Positions 21,611-33,309 of a stretch of 64,000 nt of DNA are shown here, piece after piece; within the stretch, counting starts at the first letter, position 1; each line of letters begins with the position of its first letter. A program made the translations under genes and the position numbers. The stretch is from Echinarachnius parma (taxonomy: Eukaryota > Echinodermata > Echinoidea > Clypeasteroida > Echinarachniidae), in NCBI GenBank assembly GCA_037951105.1, contig JBAMJV010000870.1, positions 62,001 to 126,000 of the forward strand, in the 5' to 3' direction. The notes under the pieces were generated by a model. It saw only the letters and a program-made list of their open reading frames with translations. It had not been told where the DNA came from and did no database searches.

Positions 21611-23106
21611 TTTTCTTGATCGGAAAGTGAACTTTACCTGAATTGAGGTAGCACATTACAGGAAAATTATCAGAGATAATTAGTTGTTGTTAAATCGGGT
21701 AAACATTGTGCAATGTTCTATGTCGCCAGTGACAACCTTTGTACTGATATGAGTAACAATTTTGACTAAAATAAAACTGGGAATTCAATATCGATGTTGT
21801 GTACACAATTAAGCAAGAGATGGCGCTACTTCACTTTTACACATTTTCACACATCGACCCCCAACATAGACTTTCAGCGATTTTGACATTGTAAACGCTA
21901 CATCATGACATTTCCATATGAAAAGAAAAGCATATCTTAGAAAAAGTTAGAAGAGAGCGCAGGAATGCAATTCCTTAAACCATTTCAGCTTCGTGGATTC
22001 TTATTTATGTATGTTGATATTTCTTCAATTTCTTCAATTATATTTATGATTATTTGCATCACGAGATTATGTTGAAAAAATTTGAATCAAATTTGAACTC
22101 ACAATCAATTGATTGTCGTACGATACATGCATTTCTGTTACGGGGCCCCGGTTTGATGTGAGTATGTCAATCAGTGTGCGGATCGGTTGTCTAGGTAAAA
22201 AGTTTACACATTAGCTTGTTGATTTTCATTTGCACACTTAACGTAAGCCATATAAGTATTGTTATTCAGTGCATTATGAAAGCAATCTTTATTTTACAAA
22301 GCATTATGCATTGCGCTCACATAATGTATATACATGATTAATAATCCAATACTATGTACATAATTGAAGTACACTAAACAGAACAGAAAATACACACAAG
22401 CCATATAATATGTTTATTAGAAATCAACAATTTTAGGCATATCTTCTGCCTGGAACTTGATGTCGAGGAACAAGAATCACTAAGAGTCACTAATTTCAGA
22501 CTGTTTCTGCTGATTAGTTTCGTAGGTCATACATAAAGCACATACAGGTAGGAAAGCTGAACGGTGTATGCGTTCATGTAATCCTTTGCTCATTATTATC
22601 ATAGTTTTTCATCAAGTTGGAAAAGTGATATATTTGCTGAATGCTTACTCTAAGAGAACTGTTTGTGATAGAATTGGAGCAAGAAAGTGTGAACCAGGAA
22701 TAAAGATAATAATATCGGAAATAATATCGCTAGTGATATTCGTTTGTCTCGCAATGTATGGTGAAACTAGGAATCTAAAAGATCATGAGGTTTCGTATGC
22801 CGCTGCAATACTTTGTCAAACGATATAATCTAATGTAGACAATCTAATGTAGACAATATTATTTCCGATACTATATCCGCAATGGATTATATATTTACTA
22901 TTAAAGATAATAATATTTCAAACCAGAAACCAATTATAATAATGTATTTGTATATGCAATATTCAATATTTATTTTATTGGTCCAACTCAATAGAACATT
23001 TTCCTTGGTTCACAAAATGACAATTCACAAACAATTACTCAAGACTTAATAAAAGCATCTGAACATCAACATATTTTAAAAGCATTTACATAATTGCATC
23101 GTAAAG
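21611..23106. other. No gene seen
   Basis: AT-rich. The stretch 22150-22240 (GGATCGGTT.....TTACACATTAGC.TGTTGATTTT) resembles 55385-55435, so an unnamed dispersed repeat is present. A weak inverted repeat (AATATCGGAAATAATAT near 22712 and its inverse near 22857) is visible. The 86-residue frame at 22568 has no family signature. Confidence 0.4.
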
Positions 23107-23222
23107 TGAGTGGAGAGCGAGATACGGAAAATCAAGAATAGGGAAAGGGGAAAAGGCAAAAGGAGAGAAGATGATAAGGAGAATAGAAGGGAAAAGGAGA
23201 AAGGCAATAGGAGAGAGGGATA
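23107..23222 (+). repeat. Polypurine stretch
   Basis: About 115 bases nearly all A and G on the + strand (GAGAGC, AAAGGGGAAAAGG, GGAGAGAAG), capable in principle of triplex formation. Confidence 0.8.
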
Positions 23223-23363
23223 CATTGACATGAGACTTACATGTATAATACAGAAATATTAAAATTTGAAATCTTTTATGGCAAGAATATGCAAAAAAAA
23301 AGTAATTTACTAATAAACATTTTATGATTTGTATTATATTAAGTGTTATGTATAATCAAACCT

Positions 23364-23398
23364 ATTATCATTATTATTATTATTATTATTATTATTAA

Positions 23399-23473
<75 letters not shown>

Positions 23474-23490
23474 CATTATTATTATTATTA
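23364..23490 (+). repeat. (TTA)n microsatellite
   Basis: About 40 ATT units with a few ATC variants. The Ile-rich and Asn-rich open frames on either strand are artefacts of it. Confidence 0.98.
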
Positions 23491-23589
23491 CATTCTGCAG
23501 TGTGGGTTATCAATTTAAGAATCAGAATCACAATCTCTATGATAATATTTTAACTTATGAATAGCCTCTTTCCCCAACAAAATATTTCT

Positions 23590-24690
23590 TCTCCTGAGAG
23601 GTATTTCAAAGAGTAATAATGTAATACACTTTAACATCAATACCATCAGTAATATCAATAAGTAATAATGTATTCCAGAAACGAGATTTGCATTGTCACA
23701 ATAAACAACAACAATAATAACCTATTTTAATAAAAAAACTCAATAGAATTTGAGTAATAATTAAGATATTAAGTTATGTTGCACAAGTTACTAATCCTGT
23801 GAAGCATTAGGTACCAGTAATAATGATATTATAATACACTTTAACATCAATATCATCTATAACATCAATAGGTAATAATGTATTCCAGAGCCAAGATTTG
23901 CATTGTCACAATATAAGGCTTTAAAGGGATAGTTGAGTATTGGTCAAACTTAACTTTAGTAACCAAAACCTGCACCATTACGGTACAAAGTAATAGTTAT
24001 AACTTCACCATCCTCGAAAAGTATACACAATTACAAACGACTAAGTAAAATCCCTGTTATCATTTAAAAAGAGCCGTTACAATTCAAGAGGGCGCTATTT
24101 TAAAAACAAATCATTGGTTTTAGCCTTTTTTCATACAGAATTGTGCATTTAATGTTTGTTAAAATAATGATTCAATAGAGATATCTTCAACGACTTTTTA
24201 AGAACCTATTCTGATTTTTTTTAAAGTAGTCTTCGAGCATTTTTTGAAATGTTTCTAAAAAGTCTAAATATCGCCCGGTGATTGCCGGTGAAGAACATTT
24301 TGAATAAAAATATATGTATGGATATTTCAGCCGTTTCTGAACCGATTTTGATCAAATAAAGTTTATACTGTCATTAAAATTGTATGTTCTTTCGAATTTG
24401 ACAGTCAGTTTTTCATTATCTCACAAAAAAATATCGCCGGGCACTTCGGGAAATACCAATATTCAACACTACCTTTAAGAACTCAATTGAATTTGAATAA
24501 TAATTCAGAAATTTAACAATGTTGCACAAATTACTAATCCTGTGAGGTACTTCAAGTACATAGTTATAGTAATACATAATGTATTCTATGGACGAGATGT
24601 GCATTGTACCAATAAACAGAAAAAATATGACATATTATTTCAATATAAATCAATTAAATTGATACATTACAGTGAAACCTCCTTATAACT
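23590..24690. repeat. About 205 bp tandem repeat (3 units) split by a MITE
   Basis: Units begin near 23594, 23797 and 24540 with CCTGAGAGGTATTTC, CCTGTGAAGCATTAG and CCTGTGAGGTACTTC. They share 'taataatgtattcca', 'gcattgtcac', 'caataaacaac', 'actcaatagaatttgag' and 'ttgcacaagttactaatcct'. A complete family A element (23921-24478) is inserted between the second unit and the third. Confidence 0.8.
23921..24478. mobile_element. Family A MITE, complete, TTAA flanks
   Basis: The left end TTAAAGGGATAGTTGAGTAT and right end ATTCAACACTACCTTTAA are inverse of each other, with TTAA on both sides (23921-23924, 24475-24478). It has 'aagagggcgctat' and 'ttcagccgtttctgaaccga' inside, plus a short extra AAATATCGCC(C)GG motif twice. 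Confidence 0.88.
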
Positions 24691-24832
24691 AGCTCTGTTA
24701 TAACAGGCCCAGGTTTCATGCAAATTACTATTACAAGGTTCAACACAGCAAGGAACCTGACACAATGGGAAAGACAAAAAAAACCTCAATGTGCCTGCAG
24801 CAGCGCTCGTCACAATGATGTTTCACTGTACA
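24670..24832. repeat. Tigger/pogo-like MITE
   Basis: It starts TACAGTGAAACCTCCTTATA and ends GATGTTTCACTGTA, the signature ends of pogo/Tigger-type Tc1-mariner derivatives. About 160 bp, no coding content. Confidence 0.65.
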
Positions 24833-24940
24833 TGTTTACCTTATATCTATATTGATTCTGGTATCTAATTGAAAAGGGTACAAATGAGTTCAAAAAGCGA
24901 CTTGTTCTACACCTCAGAGATACCTGAAAGTGCCCAAGTC

Positions 24941-25431
24941 TTAAAGGGATAGTTGAGTTTTGGTTGCACAAAATATTTTTTGTGAGATAATGAAAAATCG
25001 AGTGTCAAATTTGAAAGAGCATACACATTTAATGACAAAATTGATCAAAATCGGTTCAGAGACGGCGGAAATATTCACAAATATAAGCATCTGTATGTAT
25101 TGTGGGGCCCCACAAAAATTCGATAGATTTGAACTAGCCGTTGAAAAAAAAATGCTTACACAAAAATATATAATACAAACAAAATATATTTGTTGATGAC
25201 ATCTCTATTTAATCATTATTTTAAAAGTGCTTGAAACCAATGAGTTTTTAGAGAGCGCCGTCATGAGCTTTAAGGGCTCTTTTTGAATGATCACAGGCTT
25301 TTTACTTAGTCATTTGTAAATGTTTATACATTTCGGGCACTATTAGATGCAATGTTCTGGTGCAGGTTTTGGTTACTAAAATTCATTTTGACAAAAGCTG
25401 TTCACTCTTTTACCAAAACTCAACTTTCACT
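24941..25431. mobile_element. Family A MITE
   Basis: TTAAAGGGATAGTTGAGTTT to 'accaaaactcaactttcac'. The centre has TGTGGGGCCCCACA (about 25108). It is directly followed by another copy in the same direction. Confidence 0.85.
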
Positions 25432-25980
25432 TTACAGGGATAGTTGAGTTTTGGTATAGAGGGCGCTATACAATTTTGTTTGTGAGATCATGAAAAACTG
25501 AGTGTCAAATTCGAAAGAGCGTCCAATTTTAATGACAGAATGAACTTTATTTGGTCAAAATCGTTTTAGAAATGGCTGACATACCCATAAACATAACAAT
25601 TCGTAAAAATTGTGGGGCCCCACATGTATTCGATAACTTTAAACCAGCCGTTATTTTTTTTCTCAAATGCTTCCTCTTTTCCAAAAAATTACAAAAGAAG
25701 TTTTTAGATAGTTGTTCATTATCTCTCTATCTAATCACTATTTCGACAAAGCATCACATGCACACTATTCTATTTAAAATGGTTGAAACCGAAGAGTTTT
25801 TAGAGAGCGCCCTCTTGAGTTTTAACGGCTCTTTGTGAATGATAACAGGCTTTTTACGTAGTCATTTGTAATTTTGTATTCCTTTCGAGCATGGTGGAGT
25901 TATAACTATTAGTTTGTAATGTAATGGTGCAGGTTTTGGTTACTAACATTCAGTTTGACCAAAACTGTACTCTCTTTACT
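25432..25980. mobile_element. Family A MITE, head-to-tail neighbour
   Basis: GGGATAGTTGAGTTTTGGTA, 'tagagggcgctat', the TGTGGGGCCCCACA centre at about 25611, and the end 'accaaaactgtactctcttta'. Confidence 0.85.
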
Positions 25981-25984
25981 AATA

Positions 25985-26255
25985 GGGCAGTCACACCGCC
26001 AAACCGAATCCAGACCGACACCAAACCGAACTAAATTACAAATTTCCGCTTTATCGGGCACCTAACCGTCAAGAGACCGAACTGGAGCTAGCAGTCACAC
26101 CAAAATCATTCGGTCTTCTATCGGTCTCTATTCATCGCGCGAATTCGGTTTGCATTCGAAGACCGATACGAGCCCGATAATATTTGAATGAACCTCGACA
26201 TGAAACCGACAGTCCCGAACACACAATGAACGCAGCCCGAATTCATCCCACTAGT
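25985..26255. repeat. Family D repeat (CACACCGCCAAACCGAA ends)
   Basis: GCAGTCACACCGCCAAACCG, 'cagaccgacaccaaaccgaa', 'ttcggtctctattcatcg' and many CCGA/TCGG words. It shares the terminal GGCGGTGTGAC motif with 32500-32965. Confidence 0.6.
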
Positions 26256-26463
26256 GTAAATACGACACTTGGGTTTACTCTATCTGAACGAGAATTGTTT
26301 CTGATATTAGTTTTATGTTCTATTTCCCGACTGCACATTACTAAAATGATTGTGTACGAATATTTTTCCGATTTATGTTTCATTATAATTATTTTCTTTG
26401 TCAAAGTACAGGATGAAATAATCCTGAATTTAAATAAAACAATTGTACCTGGAGGGAGCTGGC

Positions 26464-27925
26464 TATACCGTGCGTCCCCCAAAAAACTATACACTTTTGA
26501 AATGGCTGCCGAATAAAAAAATATATGATTCTGGGGGAAAAGGTTTATATGTATGGATAGCTTATGGACTCAACTTTCATATGACACCAAAAAGTCCGAA
26601 AATAATTCATGCTTGGGTGAGCACTTCTCACTTTTGTAAAGGGTATGAAAATTAGGTTGCGCAGGAATTAGCCTTCCAATTTGTGAGAGGTAAATCCTTT
26701 GAAAACTATACACTTTTGAAATGGCTGCCAAATTAAAAAAAATATATGATTCTGGGGGAAAAGGTTTATATGTATGGATAGCTTATGGACTCACTTTTCA
26801 TATGACACCAAAAAGTCCGAAAATAATTCATGCTTGGGTGAGCACTGCTCAACTTTGTAAAGGGTATGACAATTAGGTTGCGCAGGAATTAGCCTTCCAA
26901 TGTGTGAGAGGTAAGTCCTTTGGAGCTTACAAAATTGAGGGTGATATGATAAATTCATGATCAATTGCGATCAGTTTGGGTTTGCTGAGTGAATGTTATG
27001 GTTTATTAAACCAAACTTTTATGCATGAGTGAACATGAATTGCATTATTTTATTGTAGCATTGTAACTTTCCCTGGTAGTCTCAGTGGTGTGTTCATGTG
27101 AGTCAGGATGGGGTGATGGTACATGTACATGTACCGATTGACTGATACATTGTTGATTAAGTGATTGATAGCTGAATGTTGATTGTCTAATTCACGGTAT
27201 TGATTGATTGACTGATAGATTGTGATTTATTTCAGGTGTCAATGGATAATAGCAACCAGTCCAATTTGGGAAATGTAGGTAGAATTCGGGATAAGGGAAG
27301 CTGGATATTTTGGAGTGGAGACCAACGAATATGAATTGTCGAGATATGCACAAGCACACCCAGGAAGCGAGAGAGAGAAAGAGAGAGAGAGGGGGGGGGG
27401 GGGGGGGGGAGGGGCATACATGTCCTCTTGACCCTTATCCCATCTAGCCAACAAAGTCCTACCCTACATTTCACCTCCCCTGCACCGTGTACCATCACCC
27501 CGTCCTGACTCACATGAACACACCACTGAGTCTACCGGGGAAAGTTACAATGCTACAATAATAAATGCAATTCCTGTTCATTCATGCATAACATGTTAAT
27601 CCCATAAACCACAAATTTCACTCAGCAAACCCAAACTCATCACAATTGATCATAAATTGGTCATATCATCCTCAATTCCGTAAGTTCCAAAGGATTTACC
27701 TCTCACAAATTGGAAGGCTAATTCCTGCGCAACCTAATTTTCATACCCTTTACAAAAGCGAGCAGTGCTCACCCAAGCATGAATTATTTTCGGACTTTTT
27801 GGTGTCATATGAAAGTTGAGTTTATGAGCTTTCCATACATATACAACTTTCCCCCCAGAATCATATATTTTTTATTCGGCAGCCATTTCAAAAGTGTATA
27901 GTTTTTTGGGGGGACGCACGGTATA
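26464..27925. mobile_element. 1.46 kb foldback with unequal arms
   Basis: It begins TATACCGTGCGTCCCCC and ends GGGGGGACGCACGGTATA. The arms match through 'acacttttgaaatggctgcc', 'catatgacaccaaaaagtcc', 'taattcatgcttgggtgagc', 'ggttgcgcaggaattagcct', 'gggtttgctgagtga' and 'tgtgagtcaggatggggtga'. In the left arm the outer 230 bases are repeated in tandem (26474-26702, 26703-26932) but occur once in the right arm. The loop holds a (GA)n-poly-G run (27366-27410). Open frames inside are arm sequence. Confidence 0.85.
27366..27415 (+). repeat. (GA)n followed by poly-G
   Basis: GAGAGAGAAAGAGAGAGA then about 19 G, in the loop of the foldback. Confidence 0.95.
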
Positions 27926-28149
27926 CCGTAAAAGTTTGACTAGAGGCGCTACTTTCTCACAGTATTAGCAGATATTATCAACAGCCCCAGCCCCGTCCAC
28001 AAGGATCTAGTATAATGAATATGTATCTAGCCCTTTGTCAACGATCTTCGAGCAGGTCTTAATGAATATTCATGATAGCATAATCATGTAAAATTGAGAA
28101 GAGGTAAACGTTACTTAGGGTAAAACCCACCAAGCAAGCAGAAGTAGCT

Positions 28150-28225
28150 CTTGGGTCGGTGGTTGGTGCAAATCATTCTAGGCATGGCGGTATGTAAAGC
28201 CGTAGGTTCAAGTCGCATTGGATTA
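28150..28225 (+). repeat. tRNA-like sequence (possible SINE head)
   Basis: TGGGTCGGTGGTTGG resembles an A box and AGGTTCAAGTCGC a B box, about 50 bases apart. The acceptor stem does not pair well, so a functional tRNA is unlikely. Confidence 0.4.
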
Positions 28226-28383
28226 ATTATGTTTTTATTCTTCGATTTCATAGGAAATTTTGTTTTAACAAATGCCACCGTTTTGTGCATAGGAATAGGA
28301 AGGAAAATCATTTACTTTTTGTCAGATACACAATTATGACATTCAGGTGAAATCATGGCATTCCCTGTCCCACCCCACCACAC

Positions 28384-28387
<4 letters not shown>

Positions 28388-28419
<32 letters not shown>
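28388..28419 (+). repeat. (CA)n microsatellite
   Basis: About 15 CA units. Confidence 0.97.
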
Positions 28420-28427
<8 letters not shown>

Positions 28428-28446
28428 AGTTAAGAGTCGTGTAGGC

Positions 28447-28582
28447 GGGGGGGGGGGGGGGCATGGGCGTCGATCTGTCATTGATACCCATTCATCAGGG
28501 GGGATGATCTATTCATCCATCCCCCTGATGAATGGGTATTACGTAAGTATCGACGCCCATGGGGGGGGGGGGGGGGGGGGGG
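28447..28582. repeat. 99 bp palindrome between two poly-G tracts
   Basis: G15 (28447-28461), then CATGGGCGTCGAT..., ATACCCATTCATCAGGGGG and its inverse CCCCCTGATGAATGGGTAT...ATCGACGCCCAT to 28560, then G22 (28561-28582). The two G runs are in direct, not inverted, orientation, so they are not part of the arms. Confidence 0.9.
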
Positions 28583-29826
28583 TGCATGTCCGTCGCCAAA
28601 AATGTTCGAGGCCGAGACCGAGACCACTTATTCAGTTGTTTCCCCAAGGCCGCCAAATAGTGGTAAAGGGGGAAGGGGCAACTTGTAACTTGTAACGTGT
28701 TTTTAAAATAATGTTTGTTATGAATTTTCGACACCCTTGGGCCTTGGTCCATTTAACGATGTCTCTCAAGCTACCCATCATCCTTCCCCTTCGACCCCTC
28801 CAAAATATTTCACTGAACATCACGACCAGTAAATCAATGAGGATTACGTATTGTATTAGAATTACTTAAGAAAATACGCGCCTTAAAGCCAAATCCCCTA
28901 AATGCTGGTAGATGACAATTAAAAACAATTCAATCAAATTAAACATGTTAAATAGCAATGTAGCTATCGAGTATGTATGTACAACATGCATTCTGCCTCA
29001 TAGCCATTGGTTCCTGATATGTTTGAATAAGGGAATGTGTTTTACATTAACATGTTATAGTATTTTCACAAATCATTCCATAGAAAATATTCCATGTACA
29101 AATATTTATTACAAAATCGCTCTATATTTAAGCATTATGTTCATCTAATAAGGTAATTTGTCTTTAACTAGCTTTCTCTTTCCAGTTGAATTTCTATTCA
29201 TCACGATCACCTGTTTGGTTTCCATGTGATTCTTTTGTTATCATATTTTACGACGCACACTGAAGCTGTTACTAGGCAGATAAACCTCGTACAAGCAGTC
29301 GATCTGTTTGAATATTACGTAACTATGCATTATAGCGCTCTCTGCATGATAGTCCATTTTGTAATGGCATATTATGCCGTTGATTTACAGTCGATTAAGT
29401 GATCGAGGTTATCCCAGATGTTGTCATATTTTGAAGCACTTGGGCAAGGAAATATAGTAGCGATCTTGTCTATCGGAGGAGAAATGTTGTCCCTTTATCA
29501 ATCTGAGTGGACTTTGGGGCCAACAATTGATTTATATTGGGATTACAGATACTTGCTAACTTTATTCTGGTATTAACGTGTGTGAGGTGTGTGCGCTATA
29601 TGCGTAGTGTATTTGAATGAATGCAAACAAAACCAATCATGAAAACATTGTTTTTAAATGCAGTTTACAAAAGAAACAAATGAATTGAAACAATTTAAAA
29701 CAAAATAAATAAAAGAATATAATGCACAAAAAATTACGAGAAAAAAGTGAAATGAAAGGAGAATGACACAAAACAGGGAAACAGAACCAACAACTAATAC
29801 TATAAAAAAAACGCAGGACTTCATTT
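28583..29826. other. No gene seen
   Basis: AT-rich after 28860. No exon, RNA or repeat recognised; short frames here carry no signature. Confidence 0.35.
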
Positions 29827-29902
29827 GGTGGATTTGATCCGCGTACTTTGAGATCTAAAAACAGACCAATACCATCTACCGTTGAACCACGTTCTGAAGC
29901 GG
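29827..29902 (-). repeat. tRNA-like sequence (pseudo-tRNA or SINE head)
   Basis: On the minus strand, CGTGGTTCAACGGTAGATGG (A box) and CGCGGATCAAATCCACC (B box and T loop). The anticodon region is AT-rich and unconvincing. More likely a tRNA-derived repeat than a working gene. Confidence 0.5.
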
Positions 29903-30302
29903 AATTTAAAGCATATTCTTTCAGCCCTTTCACACATCTTCGACATGTTTCATTCATGCTTATGTATAATTATTCAGAACAGGTGTACGATCTATTGCAT
30001 TATTTGAGGCGCTAGGAGGAACATTATTGTTCGAACTTTATTATTCTGTCCAAGAAATCGTTATCCTCATTGTGCTCTCCGCATTATCTGTTTTGAAAAG
30101 GAACTCATGATGCACCACCAACAAGACTATTCACACTATTTCAAATGAATAGCAACAACATATATATTTGCATAATCTCTTGAGTTTCATCTCAACTATA
30201 GAGATAGAAACATATTGCATAACATAGCAGTTTCCAAGTTACAACGTGCAGCACTAGCAGCATAAAATCAAAGAATGCATGACACGGCATCTCAAGTTCG
30301 AG
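29903..30302. other. No gene seen
   Basis: Nothing recognised. Confidence 0.35.
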
Positions 30303-30355
30303 TGTTTGTGTCCGTGTGTGTGTGTGGGGGGGGGGGGGGGGGAGGGGGGCGGGGC
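30303..30355 (+). repeat. (TG)n and poly-G
   Basis: TGTGTGTGTG followed by about 16 G, an A and further G. Confidence 0.95.
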
Positions 30356-30554
30356 TGGGTTGCTCAACATTGCTTCCTATTCATAAGTTGTTATTAATTC
30401 TTGGTCGGAAAAGAGTAAAATAAAATTTGTGCTTGATGAAGAGTTGGCTGAAACAGGGTGATGAATCAATTTTAAAATGACCCTACCCCCTCCATCCACT
30501 AATATATAAAGCTTAATACTATTACTAGTCTATCAGGTTATGTAAAGCAGCAAT

Positions 30555-32024
30555 TTGTTTTGCTATAATCTTGGAAACAGTTTTTAATTAGGTATAAATA
30601 CATTACTGATGAGAAAAAGTGATGTTTCCATTTTTTATTTTTGGTCCCAGGGGGCATTTTGTCGATTTTAAAGATAATTAGCTAATTTGCATATTTGTGA
30701 AATAAGGTCAGGGGTCATTTTCTATCTATGAATAGTACAATATTGATAAAAACTAGTATTCTAGGGTATTTTGAGGCAAGGATTCCATTTCCGGTGCTCG
30801 TTTGTAAGTGCTGTATGGGAAACACTCTGAAATCCAAGATGGCTTCCCCTAATTTGCATATTTATGAATATTATTGATTTTCAGTGGCTACAGCCCCTAA
30901 TAAGCAATAATTCCGGATTATTATTTGTCAGTTATGTTCTAAGTATGTATTTAAGATATCAAAGATGAATTGCCATCGTGGCAACCTCTAGCAATGCATA
31001 TTATTTGCATAATTATGTATTTTACCTAATTTGCATATTCCCCAAATCGAGTATATTATGAACCCGGCAAGTAAAAAAGACAAGTAATACCACTTTTCCA
31101 AGGTTTTAGGGGGCAATGAATCCATTCATGATACTTATTTACCTGTATCCCCTCGGGAACCCACATAAATCCAAGATGGCCGCAATTGTCATTTTAAAGT
31201 AAATAATGCTATTTGCTACTTAAATGGCATTTAATTTATAAAAGTATGATTTGCTTACTTTAAGCAAACAACTACATTGTGATTCAAGTATTCTAGTTGC
31301 TCATTCCAATAATTAAAAGTCAAAACATTATAATATCAATTTAATATAACCGAAATAATATAGTCGTGTATCATAACATGTGTAATTTAGGGAGCAGTCA
31401 TCTTGGATTTGAGATGGATGCCATGGTGATACAGGTAAATAAGTATCAAAAATGGATCTGCTGCCCCCAAAAACCTTGGAAAAGTGGTATTATTTGTCTT
31501 TTTTACTTGCCGGGTTCCCAATAAACTCGATTTGGTGGAATATTGAAATTAGGTAAAATACATAATTATGCAAATAATATGCATTGCTAGAGGTTGCCAC
31601 GATGGCAAATCATCTTTGATATATTAAATACATACTTAGAACATAACTGACAAATAATAACCCGGAATTATTGCTTATTAGGGGCTGTAGCCACTGAAAA
31701 TCAATAATATTCATAAATATGCAAATTAGGGGAAGCCATCTTGGATTTCAGAGTGTTTCCCATACAGCACTTACAAACGAGCACCGGAAATGGAATCCTT
31801 GCCTCAAAATACCCTAGAATACTAGTTTTTATCATTATTGTACTATTCCTAGATAGAAAATGACCCCTGACCTTATTTCACAAATATGCAAATTAGCTAA
31901 TTATCTTTAAATCGCCAAAATGCACCCTGGGACCAAAAATAAAAAATGGAAACATCACTTTTTCTCATCAGTAATGTATTAAGACCAAATTAAAAAATGT
32001 TTCCAAGATTATAGCAAAAAAATT
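30555..32024. mobile_element. Giant inverted repeat, arms about 630 bp, loop about 210 bp
   Basis: The left arm (30555 to about 31185) and right arm (about 31398 to 32024) mirror one another almost throughout. Landmarks in both include 'gctataatcttggaaac', 'aaaaagtgatgtttccattt', 'aggtcaggggtcattttcta', 'ccatttccggtgctcgtttg', 'aatttgcatatttatgaata', 'gttgccacgatgg' (inverted) and 'ccacttttccaaggtttt'. Identity looks above 90 percent by eye. The outer edges fade in AT-rich sequence without clear target duplication. No transposase frame. Transcription from either side would give a long hairpin RNA. Confidence 0.9.
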
Positions 32025-32230
32025 CACAACATTTATTTATACTACATTAGGGGATATACTATTTGGTCAAAGCGTCGTGAATATGGGGGAATGTGTTGCA
32101 AGGAAAGGGGGGGGGGCAAATTATAGCAAATGCGAACTAGACAAAAAAATCCAAGGTAACAGGTCCTTTATGCAATACACAATAGTTTCCGAAGTATTTG
32201 AATATATGGGGAGGGGGTAGCAAGGGCGAA

Positions 32231-32290
32231 GGGGAGTTGGAGGAGGGGGGGGGGGGGGGGGTTGGGGGGGGGGGGTTGGGGGGGGGGGGG
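32231..32290 (+). repeat. Interrupted poly-G block
   Basis: Three G runs of 10-17 separated by TT, giving proline-rich artefact frames on the minus strand. Confidence 0.95.
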
Positions 32291-32499
32291 TCATCCCCAC
32301 AATTATCAACTCTCTAACATGCCACTTACAAATAAACATACGCTGTGGCCAGAAGTTTGTGGATTGAGACATATTATTGCTTTTAGTTCTTGTCTAAACA
32401 AATTTCTTGACTAGAATTATATTCATAGCACAGCTCAAAGCGATAGAGGATATATTTTTTCCAGACAAAAATTATAGGTAAATATGCCCAATAAATCGA

Positions 32500-32965
32500 C
32501 CCTCTTCCAAATACCGGGTGTGCTCAAATGGGTAAATATCGCGTTGCTCGAGGGCTATTCGGTCTTGATTCGGTTTGGTATCGGTGTAGTTGCGGGCATC
32601 ATTCGGGTTGAACATTTTCATTCTTTTTTCTTGCGGTTTCAATTCGGCCGAATCCAAATGGCATCAGAACCGAACCCAGCCCGAATTTTCACCCCGACAC
32701 CAGATGGAATCCACTCCGAATCCTCCCCGCATTCCCTGAACCGCACCGACACGTCCCCGATACGTCCCCTCAAGCACCCCGATAGTTTGTCGGAGTGGGT
32801 TCTTTCAAGCACGCTCGAAAGAACCCACTCCGACAAATTCGGAGTCCGAACTTATTCCGATACGACATCGACACCAAACCGCTAGCACCCCGAACGTCCC
32901 CGCAACGTCCCCGAATTATTCGGTCTCGTGGCGGTTTGAATTCTGTTTGGCGGTGTGACTGGGGT
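32500..32965. repeat. Family D repeat with central palindrome
   Basis: Dense in TTCGG/CCGAA words, ending GTTTGGCGGTGTGACTGG, the inverse of the start at 25985. A near-perfect palindrome lies at 32787-32837 (TTGTCGGAGTGGGTTCTTTC and inverse). The open frames across it on both strands share the same residues in opposite order, as expected of a palindrome. Confidence 0.65.
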
Positions 32966-33309
32966 ATAAAACCCAAATATCCCTTAAAGTGAAACGTTAC
33001 ATATTACATGTGTACATTTAAATTGTCAACAGTGAACACACTCCCCCAATTCCCCCACTCTCGGTCACTTTGCTCTGGCTGTAAAATTGGTAGAAGGATG
33101 CACAAGTACATGCAACTGGCTGAGTTCAAAACACATGGTCATGTATGAAATTCAATTCCCATTTAGCTAGTTTAAAATATTGTTATTTGAACTAGGCTGA
33201 AAGGACTATAATTTTACATGTAAACGATTTCATGAAGGCATACACTCATTTATTACCTAGTATAATATGACGCTGTTTCTATTTGCATGTTTAATTGATT
33301 TGTGAAAAG

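Noticed and set aside
23343-23564. Ile-rich and Asn-rich open frames
   Set aside because: Translations of the TTA microsatellite on each strand.
27232-27513. Proline/serine-rich minus-strand frames
   Set aside because: They read the (GA)n-poly-G loop and an arm of the foldback.
29637-29957. 106-residue minus-strand frame
   Set aside because: It crosses a tRNA-like repeat and AT-rich sequence; no domain.
32484-32992. Overlapping open frames on both strands
   Set aside because: They lie in a family D repeat; the similar peptides on opposite strands come from the palindrome.
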